NCBI RefSeq assembly: GCF_001375515.1
Contig: NZ_CTDX01000014.1
Span: 226,001-290,000 of the forward strand
Source: Bacillus kwashiorkori
GTDB lineage: Bacteria; Bacillota; Bacilli; Bacillales; Caldibacillaceae
Direction of reading: 5' to 3'
DNA: 64,000 nt
The translations under genes and the position numbers were made by a program. The notes beneath the pieces are model-generated. The model was given only the letters and a program-made list of their open reading frames with translations, made no database searches and had not been told where the DNA came from. Shown here one piece after another: positions 63,248 through 64,000 of this stretch (within the stretch, counting starts at the first letter, position 1; every line of letters begins with the position of its first letter).

Positions 63248-64000
63248 ATGGAAAATATATTAAGACCAATTTATCAAGAGCGTGCGAGCAATCCATCAAC
63301 AAGCGGTATTTTACTAATTGAAAAAAGAACCCATCTAGAACTTGATACGAATACATTCGACTATATTTTACTAGTTATTACTAATGAATATAGCAAAGAG
63401 CAATTTGTTAAGCACTATCAATATGAGGACAACAAAATTGCATTATATATAATTAGTATTAATTTGTTGAAAGAATGGATATTATTAAGTTCAAATCGGA
63501 AAGTTTTTGACTGGCTCTATTACGGGAAAATTATTTTTGATCGCAATGATTTTCTACATAATCTAATTACGGAAATTAAAGATTTTCCTTTTCATGAACG
63601 GAAATTAAAGATTGGTATTGAATATGCGAAATTGATAAAAAGATATACGGAAGGAAAGAAGCTGTACGAAGGACAACAATATATGGATGCCTATAGTTAC
63701 ATCGTTCATGCGCTACACCATCTCGGGCGACTTGCTTTAATAGAAAAAGGCATTCATCCAGAAATAGCACTTTGGAATCAAGTCAAACAAATTGAACCAG
63801 AAATAGTTAAGTTATATGAAGAACTTGTCAATAGCCACGAACCACTAAAGAAAAGATTAGAGCTATTGTTTTTAGCTAGCGATTTCTTTATTCATTCGCG
63901 AGCAAATATAGGTGCTGCCCATTTAATTGAAATATTAAATGAAAAAGAGAACTGGTCCATTCAAGAGATAATTGAACAAGAGGAGTTAAAACTATACTCA
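63248..64000 (+). CDS. ygxA: YgxA-family nucleotidyltransferase-like protein (partial, runs off the window)
   Basis: An open frame of 251 codons runs from the ATG at 63248 (GGAGG upstream) to the window edge without a stop. The protein begins MENILRPIYQERASNPSTSG and contains FDWLYYGKIIFDRNDFL, then a helical part with YMDAYSYIVHALHHLGRLAL, resembling minimal nucleotidyltransferase proteins. Position after perR-ygzB agrees with B. subtilis ygxA. Its substrate is unknown. The C-terminal end is missing only because the window ends. Confidence 0.88.
   Translation, partial: MENILRPIYQERASNPSTSGILLIEKRTHLELDTNTFDYILLVITNEYSKEQFVKHYQYEDNKIALYIISINLLKEWILLSSNRKVFDWLYYGKIIFDRNDFLHNLITEIKDFPFHERKLKIGIEYAKLIKRYTEGKKLYEGQQYMDAYSYIVHALHHLGRLALIEKGIHPEIALWNQVKQIEPEIVKLYEELVNSHEPLKKRLELLFLASDFFIHSRANIGAAHLIEILNEKENWSIQEIIEQEELKLYS

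Overview
The window is AT-rich, densely coded DNA from a spore-forming member of the Bacillaceae. Strong GGAGG-type ribosome binding sites and frequent TTG/GTG starts fit a low-GC Firmicute. Spore-protein genes (sspK, a gamma-type SASP, yfhD, yfhE) and the order recX-yfhH-sspK-yfhP-mutY-fabL-sspE-ntdP-ygaE-bcp-perR-ygzB-ygxA match the Bacillus subtilis yfh/yga region. No rRNA, tRNA, CRISPR array, intact insertion sequence or prophage was seen. The species cannot be named from this window.

1-17 kb is a raffinose-family/sucrose locus. A GH36 alpha-galactosidase (404-2590) stands alone, followed by an unrelated selO. A LacI-family regulator (minus) is divergent from an eight-gene operon: solute-binding lipoprotein, two permeases, GH13 alpha-glucosidase, raffinose-synthase-like GH36, GH32 beta-fructosidase, PfkB fructokinase and GH13_18 sucrose (or sucrose-6F-phosphate) phosphorylase. 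No ABC ATPase is encoded here, so one must come from elsewhere. The two promoters share a 9-bp core (CAAAGGTTT), suggesting one regulon. The operon can open the same sugars by hydrolysis or by phosphorolysis.

17-31 kb holds single genes and pairs: an ECF sigma/anti-sigma pair with an autoregulatory-looking promoter, a half-length FAD oxidoreductase, a Crp/Fnr regulator with three N-terminal cysteines, a degenerate Bacillaceae-type intergenic repeat, a CBO0543-like membrane protein, a GNAT acetyltransferase, adhE, ctaB, a divergent tetR/DHA2 efflux pair with two copies of an operator, ykvS-like, a Gfo/Idh/MocA oxidoreductase and a DMT permease.

31-38 kb is cydABDC (cytochrome bd oxidase and its assembly exporter) with a Rex/Fnr-type palindrome upstream. 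With adhE and the Fnr-like regulator this indicates life at low oxygen. 38-49 kb carries meso-diaminopimelate dehydrogenase, hemY/cgoX, a DUF368 (PopT-like) lipid-carrier transporter, a 1350-residue sortase-anchored nuclease/5'-nucleotidase with a (Asp-Pro-Ser)n stalk, a chemoreceptor and an MFS permease.

49.6-64 kb begins with a CNNM/CBS transporter and continues as the conserved yfh/yga block. Local differences are: no hemL2 between ygaE and bcp, a 2-TM potassium channel in its place, and a hydroxyacid dehydrogenase plus cobalamin adenosyltransferase inserted before perR. perR has a good PerR box. The window ends inside ygxA.
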